NCBI GenBank assembly: GCA_964654285.1
Contig: CAZZJC010000008.1
Location: 62,001 to 126,000, forward strand
Length of the DNA stretch: 64,000 nucleotides
DNA from: BJHQ01 sp964654285
Lineage (GTDB): Bacteria > Planctomycetota > UBA11346
Reading direction: 5' to 3'
Numbering within the stretch: the stretch's first letter is position 1; every line of letters begins with the position of its first letter. Of this stretch, positions 1 through 9,207 are shown in pieces. The notes under the pieces were generated by a model that worked only from the letters and a program-made list of their open reading frames with translations, made no database searches and was not told where the DNA came from. The position numbers and the translations under genes are program-made.

Positions 1-895
1 CGACGGCATTGCCACCGTCCTGATGCCGGATGACCTTGGGATCGAAGCGCAGCAGGTGCGCGAGTCCGAGGGCATCGCACAGGTCGTGGATTTCGCGCAG
101 GTTCTCGATGGCCGGATGGTCGCCGCCGAAGGTGGTGCTCAGGTCGGCGAGACCATCCGAGCCGGTGCCTCCGGCGCTGAGCAGATCGACGATGCGTCGG
201 GCCGCCTCTGCAGACATGCCCAGCCTGACCAGATCGTGCGCGCTGCCGTCGATTCCAGCCTGACGGTGGCTGGCGAGGGCTGACCAGGCGTCGTCGAGCC
301 GGCCTTCATCCAGACCGCCGGCGATGAGCTCGCCCGACAAAAGCCGTTGATCGCTGATCCGCACCTGCACGTCAGCGTCGTCCTCGGTCAGATCCAGGCC
401 GACTTCGCGCAGCGCCTGCAGCTGGGCCGTGATGATCTCGGCCTCGGCCGCAACGGTGGTCAGACCGGCGGTCACCAGCGCCCATTCGAAGTGCTCATGC
501 TTGCGTCCGCGCACGAGCGGGGCCTGGCGGAAGCAGCGTCCCAGCGAGGTCCAGCGCAGCGGCAGCGGTTCGGAACCGCCACGTGCGAGGACCATCCGCA
601 CCAGACCGGGCCCGGCCCCCGCACGCAGGCAGATCTCCTCGCCTCCGCGATCGGTGAAGCGGTACAGGTTCGCCGCGATGGCCTGGCCGGACAACTGTTC
701 GCGCAGGGCGCAGTCCTCGATCGGCGCCGGTTCGGCCTCATCGAACCCCCACCGGCGGGCGACTTCGCTCCATACCCCGAGCAGCCATCCGCGCAGGCGC
801 AGATCCTCCGGGAATGCATCGCGCATCCCGCGTATGGGCAAGAGGTTGGACTCGTCGAGCGGTTCGGTCATAGGACGTTCCAAGGAACGGTTCAT
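1..895 (-). CDS. hisS: Histidyl-tRNA synthetase (HisRS), C-terminus outside window
   Basis: Class II aminoacyl-tRNA synthetase that charges tRNA-His in the cytoplasm. The reading frame is open to the window edge, giving 298 residues without a stop. The N-terminus has the HisRS opening (LLPIRGMRDAFPEDLRLRG, the KGTRDFLPEE-type motif 1 lead-in). It is followed by LRAGAGPGLVRM (the LRPEMTPSLARM position) and RWTSLGRCFRQ...RGRKHEHFEW, matching the class II motif 2 loop of the long HisRS subtype. Two in-frame ATGs are possible: 895, used here, and 871, which gives MTEPLDESN. Neither has a convincing Shine-Dalgarno. The LRPE motif is diverged to LRAG. The family call is secure, but HisZ (HisG regulatory paralog) cannot be excluded without the C-terminal anticodon domain. 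Confidence 0.85.
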   Translation of the reverse strand, partial: MNRSLERPMTEPLDESNLLPIRGMRDAFPEDLRLRGWLLGVWSEVARRWGFDEAEPAPIEDCALREQLSGQAIAANLYRFTDRGGEEICLRAGAGPGLVRMVLARGGSEPLPLRWTSLGRCFRQAPLVRGRKHEHFEWALVTAGLTTVAAEAEIITAQLQALREVGLDLTEDDADVQVRISDQRLLSGELIAGGLDEGRLDDAWSALASHRQAGIDGSAHDLVRLGMSAEAARRIVDLLSAGGTGSDGLADLSTTFGGDHPAIENLREIHDLCDALGLAHLLRFDPKVIRHQDGGNAV

Positions 896-1071
896 GGCGG
901 GACGGCGACCTGGTCGGACTGCGTGCGGTGGGGTCCACCTTCAAGACACCGCCGCCAGGGTTCCGTCCACCGCGCCCCCGGTTCAGGCGGTGCGACGCCG
1001 TCCATCCGGTGTCCTGGTGGCCACGGGGAAGAGGCTCGACCCGGCGCCGCTTCCACCCAGGCTGCCCGGCC

Positions 1072-1692
1072 ATGGCGACACTCCACCCGGTTCTGCTCAT
1101 CCTCCTGGTCGCGCTCGGCATGGCCGTCCCGGCGGCTGCCGGCGATGCCACCAGCGTCAATCAGCTCGGGGCCCAGCTGACCGCGGAGCGGGCGCGCCAG
1201 TTGCGCGCCGCCGGCATGGTCGATCTCGCGGCCGGGCTGGAGCAGATCGCAGAGCAGGTCGCCGCCGGTTCGATGACCGTGAGCCAGGCCACCGCCCTGG
1301 TGCAACTCACCGATTCCGTCGCCGCCGGACGCCGGCCAGCCGCAGGAGGCCAGGCGAAACCCTTGGATGCCAATGGCGTCGCCAGCGTGCTCGATTCGCG
1401 TCCGGCCCCGGCCCCCTCCGTCCGGCCCAAGACCCCGGCGATCAGCACCAGCGTCGTCATCGTCGAAGCCGGCAATGACGGCCGTACCGCCCTGGTGATG
1501 CTCGACGCCAAGGACAAGCCCGGCCTCGCCGTCGGCCAGCGCTACGCCATCAAGCGGGCCGGGAAGACCCTGGCCTCGGTGATCGTCAACCAGGTTTCCG
1601 GCGGCTTCGCCGGCTGCGAGGTGATCGCGGAAAGCTGGAGCAGGCCCCAGACCAACATCGCCAAGGATGACCTGGCGGTGCAGGAACCCTGA
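1072..1692 (+). CDS. Secreted protein of unknown function
   Basis: 206 residues. The start at 1072 is chosen because it opens directly on a signal peptide (MATLHPVLLILLVALGMAVPAAAG); the longer in-frame ORF upstream would put an Arg/Pro-rich stretch in front. The mature part has an Ala/Gln-rich, probably helical segment at about 25-95 and a Pro-rich linker. The C-terminal domain (about 120-206) is of mixed composition, with a GLAVGQRYAIKRAGKTLASVIV segment (quoted in part: GQRYAIKRAGK). This resembles the small beta-barrel modules at the ends of some planctomycetal and flagellar-assembly-like proteins that bear a GDxxxIxR turn. No catalytic motif is visible. It is divergent from hisS and convergent with the glycosyltransferase. 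Confidence 0.6.
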   Translation: MATLHPVLLILLVALGMAVPAAAGDATSVNQLGAQLTAERARQLRAAGMVDLAAGLEQIAEQVAAGSMTVSQATALVQLTDSVAAGRRPAAGGQAKPLDANGVASVLDSRPAPAPSVRPKTPAISTSVVIVEAGNDGRTALVMLDAKDKPGLAVGQRYAIKRAGKTLASVIVNQVSGGFAGCEVIAESWSRPQTNIAKDDLAVQEP

Positions 1693-1714
1693 GGGTGGCG
1701 TGGCGGTGCGGTAA

Positions 1715-1726
1715 CCCCGATCGGGG
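1715..1726. terminator. Palindrome between convergent genes
   Basis: CCCCGATCGGGG is a perfect 4-bp stem around GATC. It lies between the stop codons of the convergent secreted-protein and glycosyltransferase genes (1692 and 1732). There is no T-tract, so it may only be a weak bidirectional terminator. Confidence 0.3.
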
Positions 1727-1731
1727 CCGGC

Positions 1732-3018
1732 CTATTTCCGCCCCAACCCCGCATAGATCGCGTTCATCTCGCGCGCCATGTGGTCGAGGCTGAAGCGGGT
1801 GCGGGCCGCCTCGCGGCCGGCCGCGCCCAGTTTCGCGGCGCGCTCGGGATTGCCCAGCACGCTGTCCAGCGTGCGCGCCAGGGTGGCGGCGTCGTTGGGT
1901 TCGTAGATCACCCCGCCGCCGGTGCTGTCGACGATCTCGGGATACGCGCCGACCTTGGGCAGGACCACCGGCCGGCCGGCGGCCATGGCTTCGACCATGA
2001 ACAGGCCGAAGGCCATGCCGGCGTGCGCCGGGACGCTGACGACCGTGCAACCGCGCATGAATTCAGCCCGTTTCGGGGCAGAGAAGTCCTCGAACAATTG
2101 CACAGCGTCAAGCGCGCCGGCCGCCTTCAGGCGCGAGCGCTGCTTCTTCATCCAGGCCAGATCCTGGGGCAGGGCGCCGCCGGTCAGGTGCAGGCGGAGG
2201 TTCGCCCAGCGCGGATCCTGCCGCAGCAGCAGGAAGGCGTCGTAGATCAGGTCCAGGCCCAACGACGGCGTCACGCGCGAAAGGAATCCCAGCACCGGCA
2301 CCGGCGGCGGCGGCGCGGGTTCGGTCAGGCCGGGGTTCACCCCGGGATGGACCACGGCGATGCGGCCGGGCGGCAGCTTCAGCCGGGCCGCCATCAGGTC
2401 GGCATACCACTGGCTCGGCGCGATAAGCAGGTCGGCGTCCGCGGCACGCTGGCCGATGAGCGTCCACACCCGCTCGCGCCAGGCGTCGTCCATGCTGTCG
2501 ACCCATTGTTCCTCGTCCTGGATCGAGCACACCACCGGCACGCCGAGCTCCTGCTTGATCCGCCGCACCAGCCCGAGCTGGAGCGAGGTCGCGAGCTGGA
2601 TCACGTCGGGCTTCTCCACCGTCTTCATCCAGCCGATGAGCTGGTCGAGTTCGCGCGCCTGGTTGCCGTCCTCGCCATCCAGCATCGACACCGTGAGCTT
2701 TTCCTGCCCGCGTGCGCTGACCGAGCCGGTGTTGCGGGCGATCCAGCGGAGGATCCACGGGGTGTTGAGCAGCCGGTGCATCCAGCGCGGCGCATGGCGG
2801 AACGGGCTCGCCTGCTGCTGCAGCCAGACATTGACCGCACCGAAGACCACCGGTGCGTTCGGCAGGTTGTCGGCCTCGCCCAGCAGCGGCAGGTACATCG
2901 GCACCATGGTCACGTCGCAGCCGTGCGAACGCAGGGTGCGGACCAGCCCGGCGTCGCGGACGCAGTTCTCGCAGTAGAAGGTGCCGCCGGTTCCGGGCAG
3001 CAGGTGCATCACATGCAT
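1732..3018 (-). CDS. Glycosyltransferase family 4 protein
   Basis: 428-residue GT-B fold glycosyltransferase, likely building cell-surface glycan from a nucleotide-sugar donor. The N-terminal acceptor domain opens with MHVMHLLPGTGGTFYCENC; this GTFYCENCVRD motif recalls the FCGSCMRDN signature of a GT4 subgroup I associate with PVC bacteria. The donor domain holds LGFLSRVTPSLGLDLIYDAF (about 245-265), the VVHPGVNP turn and GLFMVEAMAAGRPVV (about 345-360). In the usual ExxxxxxxE donor motif the first Glu is replaced here by Met (MAFGLFMVE), while the second Glu is present. A weak AGGA lies upstream of 3018. The acceptor and donor are not predictable. It uses TAG as its real stop codon. Confidence 0.85.
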   Translation of the reverse strand: MHVMHLLPGTGGTFYCENCVRDAGLVRTLRSHGCDVTMVPMYLPLLGEADNLPNAPVVFGAVNVWLQQQASPFRHAPRWMHRLLNTPWILRWIARNTGSVSARGQEKLTVSMLDGEDGNQARELDQLIGWMKTVEKPDVIQLATSLQLGLVRRIKQELGVPVVCSIQDEEQWVDSMDDAWRERVWTLIGQRAADADLLIAPSQWYADLMAARLKLPPGRIAVVHPGVNPGLTEPAPPPPVPVLGFLSRVTPSLGLDLIYDAFLLLRQDPRWANLRLHLTGGALPQDLAWMKKQRSRLKAAGALDAVQLFEDFSAPKRAEFMRGCTVVSVPAHAGMAFGLFMVEAMAAGRPVVLPKVGAYPEIVDSTGGGVIYEPNDAATLARTLDSVLGNPERAAKLGAAGREAARTRFSLDHMAREMNAIYAGLGRK

Positions 3019-3182
3019 GGCTACGTCCTAACCAGAGCCTTCGGCCATGCCAGGAACAGGGGTGGCGGGCTGAGGCAGGGCCGAGCGGCCTCCGGTCCGG
3101 GCGGGACACTGATCCACTCACCCGCCCCCGCATCGCGATTTCCCGTTGCCACCCGGGTCGGAACGACCCTAGTTTCCCGCCC

Positions 3183-3725
3183 ATGCGGCTCCGAATCCTG
3201 ATCCTGCCGGTCGCGGCCCTGGCCCTTGGCGTCCTCGGCACCGGTTGCGCCGAACGCGAACAGGTGAAATCGCGCTACGTCACCACCGCAGTCGAGGACG
3301 TCTTCTCGCCGATCGACCGCGCCGGCTGGACCGGCGACCGGCAGGTCTACGAAATTCCCGCCGCCCCACCGGCGGTGGCCGATCTGCACCGCGCCCGCAC
3401 CTGCAAGACTCCGGGTCAGCAGTTCAAGAGCCCGACCATGTTCAACCTCGTCGAAGAGGACTCCTTCCGCCCGGAAAAGCTCGATCCGCAGATCCTGGCC
3501 AAGGCTGACGACCTGCACTGGGTCGATGGCCCACGCACCCGTCCGATCTACACCCTGGTCACCATCGATCCCAGCGGCGGACAATTCCTGGTGCCGTCAT
3601 CGCACCATGTCGACCTGGCCGCTTGGCAGTCGCTGCCCGAACCGATTCCGCGCCATCGCCAGGCATACCAGTTGTCGGTGATGGAAGTCATCGACGATCC
3701 CTGCGTGCCGAAAAGCCTGCCCTGA
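3183..3725 (+). CDS. Putative lipoprotein, unknown function
   Basis: 180 residues. The start at 3183 opens on a short basic n-region and hydrophobic core ending LGVLGTGCAE. This is a plausible but not ideal lipobox, with Gly rather than Leu/Val at -3 to the Cys. The mature part is hydrophilic, contains three further cysteines and ends DDPCVPKSLP. No domain was recognised. A long in-frame upstream extension is rejected because it overlaps the divergent glycosyltransferase and is Arg-rich. The gene stands alone between the divergent GT4 gene and the protease, with no clear Shine-Dalgarno. Confidence 0.6.
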   Translation: MRLRILILPVAALALGVLGTGCAEREQVKSRYVTTAVEDVFSPIDRAGWTGDRQVYEIPAAPPAVADLHRARTCKTPGQQFKSPTMFNLVEEDSFRPEKLDPQILAKADDLHWVDGPRTRPIYTLVTIDPSGGQFLVPSSHHVDLAAWQSLPEPIPRHRQAYQLSVMEVIDDPCVPKSLP

Positions 3726-3823
3726 AGGGCCTGGCCGGACGCTGTCCTCTGAACCAGGGGGATTCCGGCGTCCATCCCCTCGCGCAGCAGACGTTCGTGC
3801 GCTCCGGAGCGGCTCAGGCCGAC

Positions 3824-3839
3824 CCCGGCTTCCGCCGGG
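3824..3839. terminator. Small GC-rich hairpin after lipoprotein gene
   Basis: CCCGGC-TTCC-GCCGGG is a perfect 6-bp stem with a stable tetraloop, about 100 nt after the lipoprotein stop and before the protease gene. No T-run follows. Intrinsic termination is possible but unproven. Confidence 0.35.
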
Positions 3840-3862
3840 CAGGCGTCCGGTAGGCTCCTGAC

Positions 3863-3881
3863 GCCTCACGCGTCTTGAGGC
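3863..3881 (+). promoter_or_regulatory. Hairpin directly upstream of the htrA-like Shine-Dalgarno
   Basis: GCCTCA-N7-TGAGGC forms a perfect 6-bp stem that ends one base before the GGAG at 3883-3886, which serves the ATG at 3892. Its position could affect ribosome access. No function can be assigned from sequence alone. Confidence 0.3.
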
Positions 3882-3891
3882 TGGAGTCACC

Positions 3892-5370
3892 ATGCGCCCG
3901 CTCCCGTCAACCACCCTCTCCACCATCCTGTGCCGTTCGCTCTGCCTCGTCGCGCTGGTCGCGCTCGCGCCGGCATCCGCCGGCGAATCCGACCGCGCCG
4001 CGTTGCGGGCGGAACTCCAGACGCTGAACGCGGATCTCGCCCGCCTGTCGCGCGCCTACACCCTGGTGCACGAACTCGTCGCGCCATCGGTGGTGGCGAT
4101 CTACGCGCGTGAGCGTGAACAGCTCATCAACTGGTACACGCGCCGGATCGAGGTGCGCGAGGTGCCCGCCGGGGTCGGCTCCGGCTTCGTGGTCGCGAGC
4201 GACGACAAGGCGAGCTGGATCGTCACCAACGCCCATGTGGTCTTCCAGATGGACAACGACGGTTCGGTGGTCTTCGCCGCCAACGGCAAGCCGGTCGGCT
4301 ACGACCGCCTGCGCGTGGTGCTGCACGACAACCGCGAATTCGACGCCGAGTACGTCGGCCAGGACGTGCGCAGCGACCTCGCCCTGATCAAGGTGCCGGT
4401 ACCGCGCCTGCCGGTCGTCGAATGGGCGGATTCCGACCGCCTGCACGTCGGCGACTTCACGGTCGCGCTCGGCTATCCCCTCGGCGTCGGCTACAGCGCG
4501 ACCTTCGGCCATGTGTCCGCGACCGACCGCTCGACCGGAGTGTATGAGAAGATCGGCGGCGACGTCGCCGGTTTCGAGGCCTTCGTCCAGACCGACGCCG
4601 CGATCAATCCCGGCAACAGCGGTGGCCCGCTGGTGGATCTGCAAGGCCGGATCATCGGGGTGAACTCGAACATCCTCAGCCGCACCGGAGCCAACATCGG
4701 CCTGGGTTTCGCCATCCCGGCAAACCAGGCCCGGCGCGTGGTCGAGGACGTGCTCGCGCATGGCAAGGTCATCCACGCGATGATCGGCATCACCCTGGAA
4801 CGTCTCAGCGCCGACGCGGCCCAGCGCCTGGGGTTGCCGGCGGCCCAGGCGGTGGCGATCGGCCTGGTCTATCCGCATGGTCCGGCGGCACAGGCAAAGC
4901 TGCAAAAGGGCGACGTGGTGCTGGCGGTCAATCGCATCCCGGTCGCAAGCGATCAGCAGTTCCGCGCCCGCATCGCCGCCTGCCGGCCCGGGACGCCGAT
5001 CATCCTGCGCATCTTCCGCGCCGGAAAGGAGCAGGAGGTCGTGGTGACGCCGATCTCGACCGACGAGATGGAGAAACGCCTGAACGCCGCCGCCCGCGCC
5101 GGTGATGACGGCAACCGCCGCCAGGTCGTGCTCGCCGGATTCGGACTCAGCCTGGGCGAGGACGAGCAGGCCGGGTTGCCCGTGGTCGCCGTCACCCCGA
5201 ACACCGCCGCGGCCCGCAGCGGCCTCGAACCTGGAGACCGCATCCTGGCGGAACGCACCGCCGGACTGCTGCGCTCGGCAGAAGATGTCCTCGCCATCGC
5301 CGGCCGGCGCGAGGTGGTGTTCAAGGTCCTGCGCAACGGCCGCGCGTTCTGGGTCCAGTTGAAGCGCTGA
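3892..5370 (+). CDS. HtrA/DegP-type periplasmic serine protease with two PDZ domains
   Basis: 492-residue S1C (trypsin-like) protease for envelope protein quality control. A signal peptide covers residues 1-30, with cleavage probably at PASA|GES. The protease domain is about 62-280 with an intact triad: His115 in VTNAHVV, Asp162 in RSDLALIKV and Ser243 in NPGNSGGPL. PDZ 1 is about 285-375 and PDZ 2 about 410-490, the second containing NTAAARSGLEPGDRIL. An N-terminal helical segment (33-60) resembles the LA-region lead-in of the family. GGAG sits 6 nt before the ATG. It stands alone, followed by metF. The length is typical of DegP-like proteins. Confidence 0.92.
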   Translation: MRPLPSTTLSTILCRSLCLVALVALAPASAGESDRAALRAELQTLNADLARLSRAYTLVHELVAPSVVAIYAREREQLINWYTRRIEVREVPAGVGSGFVVASDDKASWIVTNAHVVFQMDNDGSVVFAANGKPVGYDRLRVVLHDNREFDAEYVGQDVRSDLALIKVPVPRLPVVEWADSDRLHVGDFTVALGYPLGVGYSATFGHVSATDRSTGVYEKIGGDVAGFEAFVQTDAAINPGNSGGPLVDLQGRIIGVNSNILSRTGANIGLGFAIPANQARRVVEDVLAHGKVIHAMIGITLERLSADAAQRLGLPAAQAVAIGLVYPHGPAAQAKLQKGDVVLAVNRIPVASDQQFRARIAACRPGTPIILRIFRAGKEQEVVVTPISTDEMEKRLNAAARAGDDGNRRQVVLAGFGLSLGEDEQAGLPVVAVTPNTAAARSGLEPGDRILAERTAGLLRSAEDVLAIAGRREVVFKVLRNGRAFWVQLKR

Positions 5371-5467
5371 CCAGCGCCTCGCCCGGTCCGCTGACGGAAT
5401 CGCCGGCTGCCGAGGCCGACCCGGGCGGGGCGTATCGCAACGCTCCGGGGGATAGTAGAAGCCGGGC

Positions 5468-6349
5468 ATGCGCCTTGATCATCAGTTCGCCCAACGTCGC
5501 CGCACCCTGTCGTTCGAGTTCTTCCCACCGAAGACCGACCGCGCCTGGTACACGCTGGAAGACTCGATCGACCAGCTCATGCCGCTGGGACCGGACTTCG
5601 TTTCCGTGACCTACGGCGCGGGCGGCGCCACCCGCACCAAGACGCGCGAGATCGTCGAGCATCTGCAAGGCAAGGCCGGTGCGGTGGCGATGGCGCACCT
5701 CACCTGCGTCAACGCCACGCGGGCCGAATTGTCGGCCCTGCTCGATGAATACCACACGGCGGGCATCGAGAACCTGCTCGCGCTGCGCGGCGATCCGCCC
5801 CAGGGCCAGAAGTCCTTCGTGCCGACGGACGGCGGCTGCGCCTTCGCCACCGATCTCATCCAGCTCATCAAGGCCGACGGTCGTTTCGCCATCCTGGGCG
5901 CCGCCTATCCCGAAGGGCATCCCGAGGCGCCCAGCCGCGACGCCGACTGGGAACGCCTGGCCCAGAAGTTCGAAGCCGGCGCCTGCGCTGCGATCACCCA
6001 GTGCTTCTTCGACCCCGCCCCCTACCAGGAGATGCGCGCCTGGCTCAAGCGCCGTCTGGGCTACGAGGCCCGCATCATCCCGGGCATCCTGCCGATCACC
6101 GACTTCCTCGCCCTCGACCGTTTCTGCAAGCGCTGCGGCGCAACCATTCCGGCCCCGGTGCGCGCCGCGCTCGCGCCCCTCGCCGACGACCGCGTCCGGG
6201 TGCGCAAGGCCGGGATCGCCCTGACGATCCATTTCGCCCGGCAGCTGCTCGACCTCGGCGCGCCCGGACTGCACATCTACGCCCTCAACCGATCCACGGC
6301 GGCGGCTGAGCTGGTCACCGGACTGCGGGTGTCCGGGCACATCGACTGA
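5468..6349 (+). CDS. metF: Methylenetetrahydrofolate reductase
   Basis: 293-residue flavoprotein that reduces 5,10-methylene-THF to 5-methyl-THF for methionine synthesis. Hallmarks in order: SFEFFPPKT (15-23), which carries the conserved catalytic Glu; VSVTYGAGG (45-53); GIENLLALRGDPP (99-111); and ITQCFFD (176-182), the flavin/folate-binding ITQ-FFD motif. The size matches bacterial MetF. A GGGGGA Shine-Dalgarno lies about 12 nt before the ATG. No methionine gene is adjacent, so it appears monocistronic. Confidence 0.95.
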   Translation: MRLDHQFAQRRRTLSFEFFPPKTDRAWYTLEDSIDQLMPLGPDFVSVTYGAGGATRTKTREIVEHLQGKAGAVAMAHLTCVNATRAELSALLDEYHTAGIENLLALRGDPPQGQKSFVPTDGGCAFATDLIQLIKADGRFAILGAAYPEGHPEAPSRDADWERLAQKFEAGACAAITQCFFDPAPYQEMRAWLKRRLGYEARIIPGILPITDFLALDRFCKRCGATIPAPVRAALAPLADDRVRVRKAGIALTIHFARQLLDLGAPGLHIYALNRSTAAAELVTGLRVSGHID

Positions 6350-6360
6350 TCCCGGCGGAT

Positions 6361-9009
6361 CTACGCCAACGGCACTTCCAGGCGCCATTCGCCCGCCTCG
6401 AGATCGGCGAAGACATAGCCGGTCTCAGGACCAGGTTGGAGGATGGCCGGTCCATCGACCGTCACCCCGGCCTCTGTCCGCGCTGGGATCGCGACCTGGG
6501 CGGTGGTGTTGGGCGGGATGGTGACCGTCAGCCGCACGGCGCCGGCAGCGGTCTCCCAGCGGCTGCAGATGCGGCCATGCGCGGTGTCCTGCCATCCCTC
6601 GGCCCAGGTCAGGCCGCCGCCGAGGCGCGGACGGATGCGGAAGCGGCTGAAGCCGGGTTCGATCAGGTCGATGCCGATGACATCGGTGATCAGCCATTCG
6701 CCGACCGCACCATAGGCGTAATGGGCGTAGGAGTTCATCCCCGGATCAGCCGGCCCCTGGTCCTTGAGCCAGCCATTCCAGCGTTCCCAGATCGTCGTCG
6801 CACCCTGGGCCACTGAATACAGCCACGACGGATAGCTCTCGGTGGTGAGTAGGCGGAAGGCCACGTCGCTGCGGCCGAAACGCGACAGCACCGGCAGCAG
6901 GTAGGGCAGGCCGACAAAGCCGGTGGCGAGATGCCAGCCGCGTCTCTCGATGCAGGCCACCAGGCGCTCCACCGCGTGAGGACGTCCGGCTTCGGGCAGC
7001 AGGTCGAAGTGGAGCGCAAGCAGGTAGCCGGTCTGGCTTTCGCTGTTCACGGTGCGGCCATGCACGATGCCGTCATGGACGAAGTCGCGATTGAAAGCGG
7101 CGACGATCTGGCGGTGCAACGCTGCCAACCGTTCGGCCTGGGCGATCTCACCCAGCACGCGGGCGCTGACGGCGGTGAGCTCCACGCTGCGGGCGTAGAA
7201 CGCTGTCATGATGACTTCCTTCGCGGTCTCCTCTCCGATCGCGAGCCAATCGCCGTAGCAGTTCTGGTCCTTGGTCTGCCAGCGCGTGTGTGTGCCAAGC
7301 AGGGAGGTGCGGGTCAGATGATCGCACCAGCGGACCATGGATGGGAAGGCCTCTGCAAGCTGGTCGCGATCGCCGTACACGCGCCAGACCGTCCAGGGGC
7401 AGATCGTCCCTGCGTCGGCCCAGGCGGCATCGCCGCCATGGGCGAAGAACTGCTTGAGCGCCGGAACCACATCGGTGAAAGCGCCGTTGTCGTGCTGCGC
7501 GTCGCGCAGATCCTGATGCCATTTGGCGAAGAACGTCTGCACGTCGTGGGTTGCGCAGGCGGTGCGGATGAAGGCCTGGGCGTCGCCGGTCCAGCCCATG
7601 CGCTCGTCGCGCTGCGGGCAATCGGTGGGCACGTCGAGCCAGTTGGCGCGCTGGGTCCAGACCAGGTTCGACCAGAGCTTTTCCAGGCGCGGATCCGAAC
7701 AAGCGAAGCCGCCACTGGGGGCGCAGTCGGACGCCAAGGCGATGGATTCGACCTTGGGTTCAGCGTCGAGGCCCGTGATTTCGGCGAACTGGAAGCCGTG
7801 GAAGGTGAAACGCGGTTCCCAGGACTCGCCGCCGCCTTTGGCGATGTAGGTGTCGGTCGCGAGGGCCGAGCGCAGGTTGTCGACATACAGGCCACCATCG
7901 GGCGTCGCCATCTCGCCATGACGCAAGCGGACCACCGTCCCGGGTTTCGCATCCGGCAGATGCACCCGCACCCGGCCGGCGAGGTTCTGGCCGAAATCGA
8001 CCATCCAGGCCCCCGGTCGGGGCTGCCAGCTTCGAACCGGCTTGAAGGATGCGATGCGGCGAACCGGCGGACCCGGATGCGGTTCCAGGGGGATCTGGTC
8101 CAGGCCCGAGGTGGTCGCCGCCATCCAGCCCTGCTCGCTGAAGCCGGGCCGGTTCCAGCCCGTGGGTTCCAGGGTGGCGTCATGGGTCTCGCCTGGCAGC
8201 AGGCCGGTGGCCAGGATCGGACCGTTGGCCGTACGCCAATCCGCATCGCTGCCGACAAGGGTGACGGATCCGTCGTCGTGGACGATGCGCAGCAAGGCCA
8301 GCAGCGCGGTGCGGTCGCCGTAGCGCTTGGGCGGCGCGTGCGCGACCGCGCCCTTGTACCAACCCTCGGCCAGCATCGCGGCGAGGACGTGCTCGCCCGG
8401 TTCGCGCACCAGCGCCGTCACATCATGACCGCGGAAGAGCTGGCGCTTATGGTAGTCATGCCATCCCGGCGCGAGCACCGTGCCGGTCGCCTACGAACCA
8501 TCGATCCAGAAGTCGGCGACGCCACGCGCGGTGACGAACAAGCGGGCCTCGACCGTCGGCCGGACGGTGCGGAATGCGCGCCGCAGCAACGGGACATAAT
8601 TGGTGAAATGCAGGGGGGAGCCGATCCAGCGGGCCGCACCCCAGTCGGCAGCCGCCACCGGACCGCGTCCCAGTCGGGCCGAGGCGCTCCAGGGCGATTC
8701 CGCGCCGGTCTCATCGCGTACCCGCACCCGCCACGAAAGCGCGGCGAAGGCCCCCAGCGGAGGCCCGCCCCAGACGACGTCGCCAGCCTGGGCCGACTCG
8801 ACCCAACCGCTGTCCCAGGTGGTTTCACCAGAGGTTCCACCGCCCTGGATGCGGTAGGCGGCCTGGCGCGCACCCCGACGGACCCTGCCGGTGGCATCGG
8901 TCGCGTTCAGACGCCAGGACAGGCGAGGACGATCGCTCGTGACCGCGAGCGGGTCCACATGGTGTTCGGCGCGGAGGAAGACTGGAAGGGTTGGGACCGC
9001 GTTGGGCAT
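6361..9009 (-). pseudogene. GH78 alpha-L-rhamnosidase interrupted by an in-frame TAG
   Basis: The same frame runs from an ATG at 9009 (MPNAVPTLPVFLRAEHH) to the stop at 6361, broken only by a TAG at 8491-8493 (codon 173 of about 882). Before the stop lie the Ig-like N-terminal and inverting rhamnosidase N domains (RPRLSWRL, ARWIGSPLHFTNY, RLFVTARGVADFWIDGS). After it comes VLAPGWHDYHKRQLFRGHDV, the normal continuation of the same domain (family: LNGxxVGDxxLxPGWTDYxKR). The catalytic domain retains DCPQRDERMGWTGDAQAF and the C-terminal beta domain is complete. A GTG at 8478 could restart translation and make a 705-residue C-terminal protein lacking the N-terminal domains. TAG is a genuine stop for neighbouring genes, so recoding is unlikely. 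A recent nonsense mutation or a base error is the simplest reading. Confidence 0.85.
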
Positions 9010-9108
9010 GGCGAAGCGTGTACCTGCCAGCCAGGCAGGGAAAGAGCGGGGTTTCCGCAATTGCGTGCCGCCCGCCGAATGCAAGGAGGGTCAGGATATT
9101 CTCAAGGA

Positions 9109-9117
9109 TGTGGATAA
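9109..9117 (-). promoter_or_regulatory. Perfect DnaA box upstream of dnaB
   Basis: TGTGGATAA on the plus strand is the exact complement of the DnaA consensus TTATCCACA. It sits in a relatively AT-rich spot 91 nt before the dnaB start and between divergent genes. A small ACTCG/CGAGT hairpin follows at about 9117-9134. Only one box was seen, which suits DnaA control of dnaB better than a replication origin. Confidence 0.5.
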
Positions 9118-9207
9118 CTCGGTCGAAAACGAGTCGACAACCGGCCATGTCCAAGGACGAACCGTACGTGGCCTGCGCCGGCCAGGCACCATGCTTGCGG
9201 CATCGCC

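Noticed and set aside
6361..8478. Complete stand-alone rhamnosidase starting at GTG 8478
   Set aside because: The region before the TAG continues the same conserved domain in the same frame, so the 705-residue product would be truncated rather than natural.
9100..9207. Chromosomal replication origin
   Set aside because: A single DnaA box and a short AT-rich patch, with no dnaA, dnaN or box cluster. Promoter control is simpler.
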